NCBI GenBank assembly: GCA_949752735.1
Contig: OX457043.1
Span: forward strand, 2,786,867 to 2,850,866
DNA: 64,000 nucleotides
DNA from: Lumbricus terrestris
Lineage: Eukaryota > Annelida > Clitellata > Crassiclitellata > Lumbricidae
Direction: 5' to 3'
Part shown: positions 23,006 to 35,924 of the stretch, piece after piece
Layout: each line of letters begins with the position of its first letter
Numbering within the stretch: position 1 is the first letter of the stretch
Made by a program: the position numbers and the translations under genes
The notes under the pieces: generated by a model
The model's database searches: none
Seen by the model: only the letters and a program-made list of their open reading frames with translations
What the model was told of the DNA's origin: nothing

Positions 23006-23915
23006 AGGGTTAATTGATAACTTCTATAGCGCCACTGCATGGGAACGATTCGATGTCGTTCCAAACCAAATTGATGATGAATTCATTGTCCAGTGGACTC
23101 TAACTTGTCGCAAATCATCCAATACAAATTATTGCTTGAGCTTATTAACCTTTTGTTCATTGCTTCTGTATAGTAGGTCTTTGATATTGGTCACGCTCTT
23201 GTTTTGTGAAGAGACTGAATGGAGTGGCGCTATTTAAATTTACAGCTGCAAGCCTGCAATAGAAAATAATTCCAATTTACAGTCCTGAGCAATTCAAGAC
23301 TGACAAGTGGAATTATTTTCTATTGCAGCTGTTCAACACTGAGCTTCGTTATGAAAAAACCCGTGCCAAATGTCCACGTGTGCAATGGACGTTAACTACC
23401 TTGGGGACCGAAAAGTAAGACTTTATTCATGTGGTCTTTCTATTTTTATCTGTAAATTCATTCATTCAAGAATAAATGTTATGCGTTTGAGAATAAAGGA
23501 AACCAATTGAATAATCCAAGCTTTTAATTTATCCGAAACGTGTCCAACGCAAATATTAAATTTTTTCTTCTCGAGAGAGCAACAAGCGAGAAAACAGAGT
23601 AGGCCTATTAGGCTACGTATGACATTGTTGACTTGACGAATAAAGTGAAATATGAAGGTACAGCTATAAATCTCTTATTTTTCTCGAATAGAATATTGAA
23701 GAGAATTGTCAAGCTGCTATTCCTACTAGAATTATTAAAAAATGCACAAGTTGTTATTTTTTTCAAGATAAGATCTATTAAGCGCGGTGGCCATCGATAA
23801 TTTCGTCTCTCAAACAATAATTTTCTGAGGATTATTTTCCCGGACGGATTTTCCGCCTACGCCTCTGCGTACCATCCGTTTCACCATCCCTGGCTAAACT
23901 CTTCCTTCTGCACCT
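23006..23915 (-). other. Downstream flank of gene B, paralogous to that of gene A
   Basis: Aligns along most of its length with 5225-6073, including GGACGTTAACT(A/C)CCTTGGGGACCG. Probable 3' UTR and downstream region on the minus strand. Confidence 0.55.
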
Positions 23916-25372
<1,457 letters not shown>

Positions 25373-25466
25373 CTTGCACACGTTCCTGAACGAGTTTCAG
25401 GCGATGTAGAAGGGAGTCGATGACAGCGAACCAAAACGTAGTGGATGACGATGCACGACGTACTCG

Positions 25467-25508
25467 TTATTTAAAGCTAATTGGAGAGTCTTCATCAACC
25501 AATGGGAG
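25467..25508 (-). promoter_or_regulatory. Core promoter of gene B
   Basis: Minus strand CTTTAAATAA (25467-25476) and inverted CCAAT box CTCCCATTGG (25499-25508), 23 bp apart, with the conserved distal block CGTCCGTGAACGTC near 25540-25553. Nearly identical to gene A. Confidence 0.65.
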
Positions 25509-25907
25509 ATGACTTGAAATGACCGAAACATCTGTCAACCGACGTTCACGGACGATTGACTCGTCTAAGTTTCGAACTTTATAAGCTTGTCACTGAAATC
25601 TGTTGGACAACTTTTCGTCGACAATTTCTTTGCTTTAAAATCGTCTTATTCTATAATATTGATTTCACTTTGCTCCATCTTGTAAGGAAACGCAATATCA
25701 CATTGAAGCTAAGGATCTCTTACCATTCATTCGTGGGCTCTATCACAAATTGGTCGTTCACACTCTGTCGCTTATTCTCATTTAATTCTCCTGTCTGCTG
25801 TAATGTAAAACCACCGCCTTCGACATCCCCGGTCTCGCCATCACCACCGGATCATCGTACGAAGAGGCAGCGTATTGAAGTGGAAGGTCCTTACAGAAAG
25901 AGGGAAG

Positions 25908-26425
25908 TTGCGGTTTACTGTCAATACCGCGCACACAGTACCCCGATGTTCACTACCGCGCACGATCGTTACCGCGCACGATCGTTACCGCGCATCTGTT
26001 GATTTTATATATTTCATCAATCCAACCTCCATTTCACCTGTGAAAAACTTTCACTCAGCTTCCATTTCTCAATGCGTCACAATCGGATTGAATAAAATAA
26101 CGCATGAGAAATAAAAGCCGAATGAAGGTATTTCTAACTCTGAAATAGAATCTGGATTGACGAAAATGAAGCATGAGAAATGAAAGCTGGATGAGGGTAT
26201 TTTTATATATGAAATAGAAGCGGGATTGACGAGAATAACGAGCGAGAAATAGAAACTTGATGAACCGAACACCCTCGTACGATAAAATATGGAAATTGAA
26301 CAAATTCGCAAACAAACGCGTTAACGATCGTGCGCGGTATTGAAGCTGCGCGGTAGTGAACATCGCGGTATTGTGTGCGCGGTTTTGTGTGCGCGGTATT
26401 GTGCGCGCGGTATTGACCGTATACC
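25908..26425. mobile_element. Foldback-type element with TACCGCGCAC subrepeats
   Basis: Left part has CTGTCAATACCGCGCAC, then GTTCACTACCGCGCACGATC and two GATCGTTACCGCGCA units. The right part (26320-26420) has the same units inverted. The core (26010-26250) holds ATCCAACCTCCATTTCACC and inverted GAAATAGAATCTGGATTGACG repeats. No clear target duplication was found. Confidence 0.65.
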
Positions 26426-26571
26426 AGGTATAGAGGTAGTAACCTCCGGATTCGAACCAAACCGCGTCTGATGCGGCCAAAGATCCCTTCCACCTAGCTC
26501 CCTATATGAAATCGGAGCCTTAATAGACAATCTTTCACTCCGTCGTAAAATACCAGGATGAACCGGAAATG

Positions 26572-27000
26572 TCAGGTCTTTAGGTATAGCGCCCAAACGT
26601 TCCCCAGGCCAATGGTCGAGTTATAAGAGTCTGTCATTTCAGCGACAGTGGAATTAAGTCCAGGGTTCAAATTCGTTTCCACAGCAAACTTAGGTGTCGG
26701 CAAAGCTTCTAATCTATCTAATCGCGACATGCCTTCAGAGATTGCCTCTCTAACGTTCATTTGCACAGAAGAAATGGCCTCTCGCGTTTCTCTAACATTT
26801 GATTACGCAGAGGAAATCACTTCCTTGACATTTGATTGCACAGAAGAAATGACCTCCTGAGTAAGTTTATTCCTAGCATGCAACTGCATGGCTTCCTGTG
26901 CATTCCTAGCATTTTGTCTGAATTGCTTCGAGCACTATTTTCATCGACGACGGTGGTCTAGATTGTTGAGAAGGAGTGGAAGCCATAGATCCTTCCATGA
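26572..27000 (-). pseudogene. Degenerate Gag-like coiled-coil coding fragment
   Basis: A minus-strand reading starts MEGSMASTPSQQSRPPSS near 27000. In another frame it continues with QEVISSVQSNVKEVISSA, a stop, and then SVQMNVREAISEGMSRLDRL. The repeated Q(S/M)NV(K/R)E units suggest a coiled coil, as in some retroelement Gag proteins. A frameshift and stops mark it as broken. No domain identifies it firmly. Confidence 0.35.
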
Positions 27001-27199
27001 CGCCATATGACTTTCCACAGTATAGCTCTTTAATAATCAGAGAAAGAAGTCAGTAGATTTCATTAATATTTCTTACTAATTCAGCACGCATTCAATTAAA
27101 ATCAATTGCATACAATTTAATGCGGGCAGCATGACATTGTGATCCGAGTAGGCCTAGGGTATTTCCCCAAATATAACTAAGACCTACGGCCAATTTAGT

Positions 27200-27292
27200 G
27201 GAGCGCGGTTGTTTGGAGGGTATGTTCGTCGCCTCCGAGTAGGGAGCTTCAAGGGGCGCTATAACAAGTGCACATACAAACAAACAAACCAA
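27200..27292 (+). mobile_element. SINE/L2 tail fragment
   Basis: CGCCTCCGAGTAGGGAGCTT ... GGGGCGCTATAACAAGTGC and CAAA repeats match the end of the SINE at 22751. Confidence 0.7.
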
Positions 27293-28230
27293 TTTAGTTA
27301 GTAGCCCAAATTTACTTTAATACCGATCGTTTCTACTTCCCAGCTAAGCGTACCTGAGTGAGTTTTCAGGCAGTGGCTGCTTCCTGCCTTGTCTCAAACT
27401 TGATTTGGTCAATCGGAAGGCGGGGGCTCAGACCCTTGCCAGGGAGACATTCGGTTGGCGATTTATGCCACATCTGCGTCATCTGGACAACTCAGCTCAA
27501 ACAAACACGTTGATTGGCTACTGTTGGTAGGAAGAATACACGGTGATGTAGAGGACTTGTAACCCATCCTAATAAACCGATACTGAGAAAATGAAAGATG
27601 TGCCACTCCATATCTTACATTTTTTAATGTCTACATTGTAATGGTAGCATCCGAAGTTGTGGTCTTCACAAGATTGCTCTATTTAGTGCTGAAAGGAGTC
27701 GTGTAGGACTTCAATCAGTAAGTCTTATACGGTATTATTATTTTATGATCATAATAATGACGTTTAATTTCCACATTTTGGTGTTGAAAGTTCAAGCTGT
27801 CATCGTAAAAAATAATTGCGGTGCTAATGAGAATAACACTTGCAATTTGTTTAGTTTTTATATCGCCTATTCTAGATTTTCCAGATTGTAATGGCAGCAG
27901 GTTAAGCTTCGCATGATCAAAATGACTGGATTTGGCCTACTCCAATAGCAAGTGGGTATAAAAAAAAACACTTAGAACGTGAAGCAGAATGTACTATCAT
28001 ATTTGCCTAAAGTCCACAAATTTGTCCAAAGTAGCCTACTATAATTTTATAGGGTATTGTGTGTTGTGTTCCGTGCTTCCATGCTTCCAGTATACTTTCT
28101 ATTTTCCATAAGACTACACAGGTATGGACCTAGGGTCAAATGGACTAGGATAATGAATAACTGCTGACGGGTGTATTTATACTTTATCGCACTTGAACCA
28201 GCCTAATATCCCCGTTCTTGTACAGGGTCC
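27293..28230. other. No gene seen; partly paralogous to 61130-61230
   Basis: The segment CTTGTCTCAAACTTGATTTG near 27388 resembles 61160-61185, indicating duplicon sequence. Remaining AT-rich DNA has no supported feature. Confidence 0.45.
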
Positions 28231-28888
28231 GGAATTCGTGACCTGACAATTATCTTGTCGTATGTCCATTTTTTTCAAAATCGAGTTTACACTTGATTTT
28301 TAGGAAAAAATTATTTATCTTTCTTCACTGTTAACCGTTAGGAGATACGACAAGTCGTTTTAAAGATATTCAACGAAAACTACTTGTCGTATGTCCAATT
28401 TCAGTGTTGCTTTTGTCGTATCTCCAGAGAAAGCTCGTTGCTGATTGGACGATAAGGAGATACGACATCATTACACTGCACTTCTTTGTATCATAGTGTC
28501 GTATGTCCAGGGAATAAAAACGTTCTTTTATTTAAAAAGAGTATTAAGCTTGCGAAAATTGAAACGAACAAAGTCGCAAATGATTGTGTATTGCTTTCTT
28601 TTATTATTTGAATTTTTTCAAATTTTTTTCTCGTCAGGATTACTTGCAATTGATTTAAATCTATATGAAACAACATTTTTCAACATTTCACAAAACCGTT
28701 CTAAATTTCAGTTTAATTTTAATGCAACATCCTTTAATTAATGTCAATGCTTTAATATGACGTCTTTGCCAGAAGTTCTATTGCACTGAATATCTTTTTT
28801 TGGCGTCCAAAATTGCGAAACTTCTACCTCGTTTTTCTCGGAATTCACAAAAGTGGACATACGCGAAGATAATTGTCAGGTCACGAAT
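28231..28888. mobile_element. Foldback-type element with GTCGTATGTCCA subrepeats
   Basis: Terminal inverted repeat AATTCGTGACCTGACAATTA (28231) has its complement ending at 28888. Units of GTCGTAT(G/C)TCCA or its complement TGGACATACG occur near 28258, 28340, 28384, 28413, 28450, 28498 and 28853. The interior has an AT-rich frame at 28445-28741 with no domain. No target duplication found. Confidence 0.65.
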
Positions 28889-29198
28889 TGCTGACAGGAC
28901 ACAATGAGCAAACATTGTTGCAGATGATGCACAAGCCAAGCATGAAGAAATAATCGATCGAATTACAGTAGTAATTAGGTTGTTTTACTAACTTTTCAAG
29001 AAAAAAATATTTGAAAGTTGACATTTTCAAAATTTTGAATAATAACACTGAAGCTGAACAAAATAATTAGCACATAATGATGTGAGCAGAAGATCATTAT
29101 ATGATAGCAGGTCCTATCATCGATTGCTACAGAAAATAACATTGAGCATTATCATAATTGTTGAAAAAAATTATTATCCTCGTAGCCTATAAGTCGCC
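28889..29198. other. No gene seen
   Basis: AT-rich spacer. Confidence 0.5.
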
Positions 29199-29292
29199 GA
29201 GTTGCTGTTTACATGATGTTTATATTATATTAACTGTTATAACATTGCTATGACAGTTAATATAATATAAACATCATGCAAACAGTAACTCA
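29199..29292. repeat. Long near-perfect hairpin, stem about 39 bp
   Basis: GAGTTGCTGTTTACATGATG and the following TTTATATTATATTAACTGT pair with the downstream arm ACAGTTAATATAATATAAAC and ATCATGCAAACAGTAACTC, with two mismatches and a loop of about 15 nt. It marks the left edge of module M3. Confidence 0.85.
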
Positions 29293-29990
29293 GAGCTATC
29301 ATCATTTTGTGAAAATTTCATGGGAGTCATTTCTGTGTGAAGGAAATGTGCATGCATGAATTCCTAAATGTTTGCTTCTCAGGTGAGATAACGAAAGCGA
29401 AGGTGACAAAGAGTAGGTTGCTGGGTAAGATGATGAGTCACGAGAAGGTTCATAACCCTATGGGCTTCCAACCCCTTGGTTGAAATTCAAACATCCTAAC
29501 CTTTGTATTGCACTGAAACAGACAAACGATATTCAGCAATATGAGTACGGTATTTCATCATCCGCAAAATGCGTTTTATATATTAATCTTAGTGCAGACT
29601 GACTTCACTGGAAGCTGTTACATCAGTTGATGGATGACTAAGACCATTTTACGTCGTCCTCGAAATCTATAAAGTAACATGTGTTGGGGCTGTTCACGTC
29701 TCAATCGACGCTTCATTGAACAGGAAAACTATTTAGCAATGATTATTCACTCGAGCATCGATCTTCGGACCATATTGCGTCTACAGCGATGAATCATAAT
29801 CGTAATAGTAATCCCCAAATATCTTCACTCGAAATCAAAGCGCACTGCACCTACTTATTCATGAGCGCTGTAGGCCTACAAGATATTTGTTTATTTATCC
29901 AAAATGTATGACTATAGTTAATTTGCTCATCATTAACCAAGGTATTCAGCGTTCTTTCTCTTTCACCAGGATCACTGGTGTGTAGTGTGT
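29293..29990. repeat. Duplicon module M3
   Basis: Carries the same ordered blocks as M1 and M2, including GGATGACTAAGACCATTTTA (about 29632), CAATCGACGCTTCATTGAAC (about 29702) and the L2 tail (29785-29875). It lies about 4 kb upstream of gene B on the gene strand. Confidence 0.6.
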
Positions 29991-30719
29991 ACCGACATGG
30001 CTACATTCATCTCCCACGTGTACAAGAAGACATACACTTACTCCAGTCAATTTGGGACAAAAGTGTTTTAAAGTTCAATTTATCGTTTATTAATATAATT
30101 AATTATTATATATTGTATATTATTAATATGTTTAATATTTATTACATTGTATGTTCTACCTGCATTTTTATCACTTCACTCGGTGTTGGGCAATGGTAGT
30201 CCTTGCTCTTGGAATCAAGAGATCAATTCGATCTGGAGACCGGAGATGGCGGGAAGAGACTGATTTGTGCATCAAGACACAAAGGTATTTAGGAACTTGT
30301 CGTGGGCGTTTCATATCATAAATCTCTCCCGCTTTGCAGTAATGACGAGTAGATTCTAGCTTTCAATGGACACACATAATGCACCTCCTGTAGCTTTGTG
30401 GCTTACAGTGGCGGAGCAGGGAGAGAGAGAGAGATAAAGACAGATTATAGATATAGAAACTGAGATCGACGCCGAAAAAGGACAGACATAGTCACAGACA
30501 GACAGAGAGAAAGAGAGAAGAGGAAGAGGCCTGGGTGGGGGACACTGTAGGCCTAGTCCTGGGGCAGTATACGGCTGATAGAGATCGGGCCGTTTATTTC
30601 TACTGGATGTTTGATTTCATTCATTGATCGGTGATTAAATTCTTGTGTTCAACTGTTTGATATAACGTACGGTCTCGTTCAAAATTACACATTACACTTA
30701 ACCAGTACAACTGCCTTTT
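29991..30719. other. Duplicon spacer, no gene seen
   Basis: 30410-30600 resembles 900-1260 (GAGA-rich tract, then TGGGGCAGTATAC-like sequence). Confidence 0.45.
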
Positions 30720-30733
30720 CCTGTCTGTCTGTA

Positions 30734-30777
<44 letters not shown>
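30720..30777. repeat. (CTGT)n microsatellite
   Basis: Nearly pure CTGT. Confidence 0.95.
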
Positions 30778-31235
30778 ATCTTCCATGCTCTTGTTTGCGT
30801 GTGTTTTTTATATTTGGTGTCTCCTTGTCTGTGTCTATGCTCGTCCGTTACTCTCTTGAACTCTCTTCATCTATTAATTTTGACATGCACAACATTGAAC
30901 ATGGCACGTAGCCTCAACTTGACGCTTGATGAACCTGGAACAAGAAAAATCAGTGCTTTCAATACATTTCCTATTGGCTGTTCCTTTGACTCTCTTTGTC
31001 TAGAACAACCTTTAATTGCTTGATAAGTTTCTCTAGCGCCAATGTATAATTCATTGGGAACAGATTCGATGACTTTTCAAACCAAATGATGCTGAATTCG
31101 TCGTCCAGTAGGCAATACCATTGATGTATGATTCCGCATTGGTGTCAAGTTACAGATATATCGTCCGTAATAATGGTCATTGTCAACACACTTGAGTTTG
31201 CGTAAAAGAATAAACATAATATCTTTGTGTGTTAA

Positions 31236-31716
31236 ATGCACAGGTCCAAGGGATTGGAATAGAATTCCTCAAAATATTCGTAGCAACCCTAATCTTAATT
31301 CCTTTAAGCATCAATTACGTTCGTGGTTAACTGGACTGAAGTATTAACTACACTCTTTATCTTCACTCTGACTACTCCCCCATATGCAATAACAGCACTT
31401 CTATTCTAATCTTTTCTTTTTTTTCTAGTTAAGGTTTATTTCGCTTTATTCCTTTTCTTAGTTAAGGTTTGATAGCTTAACAACACCATGTTGTCTTGAC
31501 TGTGAATGTTTATACTTTTAGTTAAGACTGCATCATGTGTATTATACTTGCCTATCTACCATCTTGAATATGTAAGCGTGCATATAGGTAGCTCTACCAG
31601 TGGGACTTTAATCCCTTCTGGGTTTCCGATTGTAACCAACTGTTATGTATATATACCTTGTAAAAATGTTTTTGTTATATTGGTACAATAAAAAAATTGA
31701 TGGATGGATGGATGGT
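31236..31716 (+). mobile_element. 5'-truncated LINE 3' end
   Basis: Reads TGPRDWNRIPQNIRSNPNLN, then FKHQLRSWL and a stop at about 31345. This is the WNxIPxxIRxxxxxxxFKxxLRxWL ending of jockey/CR1-like reverse transcriptases. A 350-bp 3' UTR ends AATAAAAAAATTGA and (TGGA)n. It is a different LINE family from the L2-like ends. Confidence 0.7.
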
Positions 31717-32104
31717 TGCTATAAGCATCCATAGGAAATACATACTTATCGTTCGTCGAACGTTTCTTAGAAGTAGCTTTTAAAGAAATTCCAAGTAATT
31801 ACCGGCGTTGTTACGGAAATGTCGTCTCTAGGCCTTTTGTGTCTATTAGTCCTACTTCTTCGTAGTTCGATGTAAGCCAACTCAGCGCGTTAGGCTGCGA
31901 TGACTTTGCCTCTTGAGCAGAAATTTCTACGAGTTATTTTCAGGCTACGCTGCTGTGTAACCTAAGTCATTCCCTGGGTTCGTCGGCCTACCCTGGCTTT
32001 ACCGTCGTTTCTTTTGTGTCCGCTGCTGTTTCATCCACCTCAGTTGCGTTTCCCTCTGCCTCCACAGCGGTTTCATTCATTCAATCCGATAATTCATTGT
32101 AGCG
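31717..32104. other. Duplicon spacer, no gene seen
   Basis: Pyrimidine-rich stretch 31990-32085 matches 2820-2900. Confidence 0.45.
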
Positions 32105-32280
32105 ATGTCAGAAACAGGTCAACAAAGATCCGACAAGTATGATGGTGGAGCACAATCATGAAAGCATCGCGAGACAAACGCAGCAACTCGGTAGGAGGTG
32201 CGCTTCGAAAGAAGAGTCCGGTGAAGAACATAATGCATTACAGAGACTCATGCATAGGCTATTAGAAGTGCGGCCAATGC
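32105..32280 (+). pseudogene. Second copy of the MSETGQQR fragment, frameshifted
   Basis: Begins MSETGQQRSDK. An insertion shifts the frame before HESIARQTQQLGRRCA, which continues in the frame of 32139-32462. The pair with 2521-2690 supports a duplicated, formerly coding sequence. The following CAGGGGCGCAACCAGAA at 32281 looks like the start of a decayed DNA transposon. Confidence 0.35.
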
Positions 32281-34637
32281 AGGGGCGCAACCAGAACATT
32301 TTCCTGGAGGGGGTGCTCAGAATTATTATTGTAGGCGCCGAAGGAACGAAGCCAATGCCGACTACAGTGGCTTTGGGGAGCGCCGTAAGCTCCCCCAGCG
32401 GAGTCTTGGTCGGAGTCCCAGAAACCAACGCATTTTTACTTTTGTCATCAGCTAGAGTGTAGACAAAACGATTTCAATGACGTCATTGATTATGGATATT
32501 CAATATATTGGAACGGCCAATGAGAAGTCGCTTAAGGCTCCCAATGCTATGAAACCGGGTAGTGAATGCTTATATGCGTCCCGGATAGGTCTACTATATA
32601 TAATAGATCAATGCCAAATCGTCGGCGACTTTCAGCCAAATCTTTGCTCACAATAATGACCGCAGCTGCATTAATTCGAACTCGGATCGCTGGTGTAAGT
32701 GACCATAATTATTATTGTAGTAGCCTAATAAACGATTTAAAAATAAACAGGAAGAAGAAGAAGTCATCAATAAAATTAATTTCTGTCGACGTCAACATTA
32801 CTGTCTTCGTTCTCAAGAGTCCTCGTTAAACTCGACTTAACATCAATAATAGCTCATGACGTCATTTCTATGTTAGTCCATTTCTATGACGTTCCTCTGT
32901 CATTGATGTCTTGGAAAACGTTTGTCCTTCAGTCTCAAATGTGTCTGACATCCCCGTCTCCGCATGCACCAACGCTTTGAGATAACAACGACAATATTTA
33001 ATTTCGAGAATAGGTGATTGGCAGACATTAAAGTCATTTCAGGGCTTTTTCAACGCGCATTTGTACACAAAATGTGCAGTTCGAAATGTATTTGTGCAGT
33101 TGTGGAAGCACTCCTGTGTACGGTTAAAACTAGCAAAAAATGGTCATTGCCATCCAATTGGGAGTAATTTACCATTAAGGCTGGGAAGGAAAAGGAGGGT
33201 TTGTGCAGTTCTAAATATTCCTTAAAAACAACTCTGAGTCAATTATACGCTCCGACCGTATACGATAATTACTAACTCTCGTTAAAAGCGTTCAGACCTG
33301 CTTTGGCTGCAATTGCTATACATTGACACGCGCATTACTGCGCATTATTCTATTAGACAGTAGCATACCTTAAGCGTAGCAAAATGTTGTGCACTTGACC
33401 AATGGCATCTCACCGGCACGGGAGCAGAGTGCATTTATATGCAGAGAGAAAACTGATTTTATTACACCAATAATTCAGTAAATCTTTCATTTTCGTTTGT
33501 CAGGCATATAAAACATGATACATAATATAAAAATTTAAACCCTTTTTTAAACAAGAAATAAACATGGATCCATTTCAAGGCGATCTGTTGGTATTGCAAA
33601 ATCTGGCATCAAATCGTTCGTGAACAATTTGATGCGCTGTCCTTCTTAAAGACCATATTAATGTCTTTCAAAGCTATATCGTTTTCGTTTATATCGTTTT
33701 CGTTTATAACGTTTACGTTTATATCGTTTTCGTTTTATAGGGGAGAAAGTTCGAACATCAGAGGCTACCATTTTCTTCGAAAAACGTATTGAATTGGTCT
33801 ACAATTAATTCATCCTCTGGCTTTTGAGTCACTGGATCGGCACCGTTACGGAAACGTAAGTCAACCTCTCTTATCTGCCAATATATACTCTAATCCTACA
33901 GTTCAAATTCTTTCTAAGACCTGTCTTTCTGATGAATTACACCCAACGTCCATTGGCACGGTGGACGGCATCGAGGTATCTGCAGAACTAGCGATGTAGC
34001 CTAAGTCAAGTGACGGCGCCGCCTAACCAATTTTAAAAGGTCGAGTCAAGGTCGTAATAGTAAATTGAGTCACTCTTAAGACTCCGATCCTAATGCGTTG
34101 TCGACTCTCCATAATACTATATAGGGGCACTGTGTGCCAGCGCTATACCCATAACCAGTGTAGCTACAGGGGGTGGGGGGTAATGTCCTACACCCGAGTC
34201 TTAAACAAAATGCATATTTGCATTGGCAGTCAGTGCAATTCCTCCCGTATAAAGCTAAACAGGCCTAACACTGTGTCTCCACAGCTATGCATGGACGCCG
34301 ATGTGCATGTACAATGCAGGCTCTAGCTCTGATGCCATTTGAACTGTTCATAATAAATTATAAGTTTTGTTCTGCACAGGGTGCTAGTATACCTCGAATC
34401 GAACCTGCAGCCTACTGCAGTAGGCAACTCCCTAAGCGTCCACGAACCAACGACAGAATGCTGTCCACTACAGACAAGTTGACGTGCAAAGCATTGATAA
34501 CTACTAAGATTTCCTACTCGTTACTTCTTATTATGCAATCAACGCCATAGCGCGGTACTTAGCTACTCATTCAGGCCACCTAAGCACCTTTCAACTGTTC
34601 GGAATGACGTTTCGTTCATTAAAAAAACAACCGCTGC
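32281..34637. other. No gene seen; one short tandem repeat
   Basis: About 2.3 kb with no conserved frame. 33674-33740 has four copies of a TTATATCGTTTTCG unit. Short frames at 32566, 34093 and 34287 lack support. Confidence 0.45.
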
Positions 34638-35033
34638 CAGGGCTGTACTGGTAAAATTAATGTTGAGGCGAGTACACGCTGACCGGGAGAAAAACCTACT
34701 GTTTTCGGTCCGAAATTTCTGACGACCCTTTTTTAGTCATCCGGCATAAATCTTCTGAAAATTGTAACAAATTCCTGTCCGAAAAACTGATGACCTTTTT
34801 TAAAGTCATAAGATGGTTTTTCCATGATTTCCCTCATAAATTCTTCTTCAAAAATGGCGTTTTTCCCCTGCGTATACCCGCTTGCTCGTTGTGAGGTGAG
34901 TATACGCTGTAGGCCTATACCCGCATGTACCCTGATTTTCGGAATTGAATGTATACGATGCCGTTTTTCCCCGGCGGTGAGTTGGCCTACGCTGTATACC
35001 CGTGTATAGTGTATACCCTTGATTACAGCCCTG
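34638..35033. mobile_element. hAT-type MITE with CAGGGCTGTA ends
   Basis: CAGGGCTGTACTGGTAAA at the left and the complement of CAGGGCTGTAATCAAGGGTA at the right. It has a perfect 8-bp duplication ACCGCTGC (34630-34637 and 35034-35041). Same family as 9964-10314, in opposite orientation. Confidence 0.85.
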
Positions 35034-35255
35034 ACCGCTGCTGTTCATGTTCTCACAGTGCCAGTCTCAAGCATGGAGAAAGGAGGAGGGCGTCATCAAA
35101 GATCATTGTCGTTACACAGTGTCGTAAGGCTGAAGAAATCAAATTGATAGAGACCAGCGGTTAAATGCCAGATATTAAATTATTATTCTCTCAACAGCCT
35201 CGGTCGTCGTAGGCCGTCGTTTAATTACGGATCAAATTAATTAATTCATGAATTT

Positions 35256-35811
35256 TGTCAACCTCCAATTGACCTTCAAAGTTTTCTTCCTTTTTCTTCA
35301 GTGTTCAGTAGCGTAGCCTACACCTAACCTAGACACTGTACTTCGGTATCTAAAGCTAGTGTATAAGTTTCTAAAGTTCTTAACTTGTTCAATGACAACG
35401 AAGCTCTCTTTCAATGTATTTTCTTCTTCGTTCATAACAACGCAAATCACACAACAATGGATCAAACAACGACAAACGCTTGAATACTACGACAGCAACG
35501 CAACTATTATTATCTAACTCCACTGTTCTCTAAAACGTCTTCCACTCTCTACTACCAACTCCTTCTTCTACAACTTAACTCACTGTCTAGACGTACACTC
35601 TTCCCCTGGCCGCTCTGTCCTTCTGTCTATCCGTCTGTCTGTCTGCCTATCCCTCTCTCTCTCGCGCTCCGGCGACGGTCGGCCGAGCCGCGCCAATTTT
35701 CCCGCCAGTCTGTCACCTGCAGGCCTAACTGTCTAGACGCTGACCTTGAGCTGGTCTAGTCGTACGCCTAAACATCAACTGACTATATAGACTATACAAA
35801 ATTAGCTCACA
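35256..35811 (-). repeat. 3' LTR
   Basis: On the element strand it runs TGTGAGCTAATTTTGTATAG ... GGTTGACA. Contains a CTATATAG TATA-like motif near its 5' edge. Aligns without gaps to 42154-42709. Confidence 0.95.
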
Positions 35812-35814
35812 TTA

Positions 35815-35831
35815 CCTCCCTCCTTTCTTTT
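35815..35831 (-). promoter_or_regulatory. Polypurine tract
   Basis: Element strand AAAAGAAAGGAGGGAGG followed by TAA and the 3' LTR. This is the expected primer for plus-strand synthesis. Confidence 0.8.
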
Positions 35832-35924
35832 AAAGAGAGCTAATTATCTATAAAAATTAGCGAACGTACCTTAACTAAACAATGCAAATAGTCCATAACA
35901 TAATACATCATAAAATATCTTACA

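Noticed and set aside
35256..35924. Possible env gene making the LTR element an endogenous retrovirus
   Set aside because: Only about 110 bp separate the RNase H stop from the 3' LTR; there is no room for an envelope frame.
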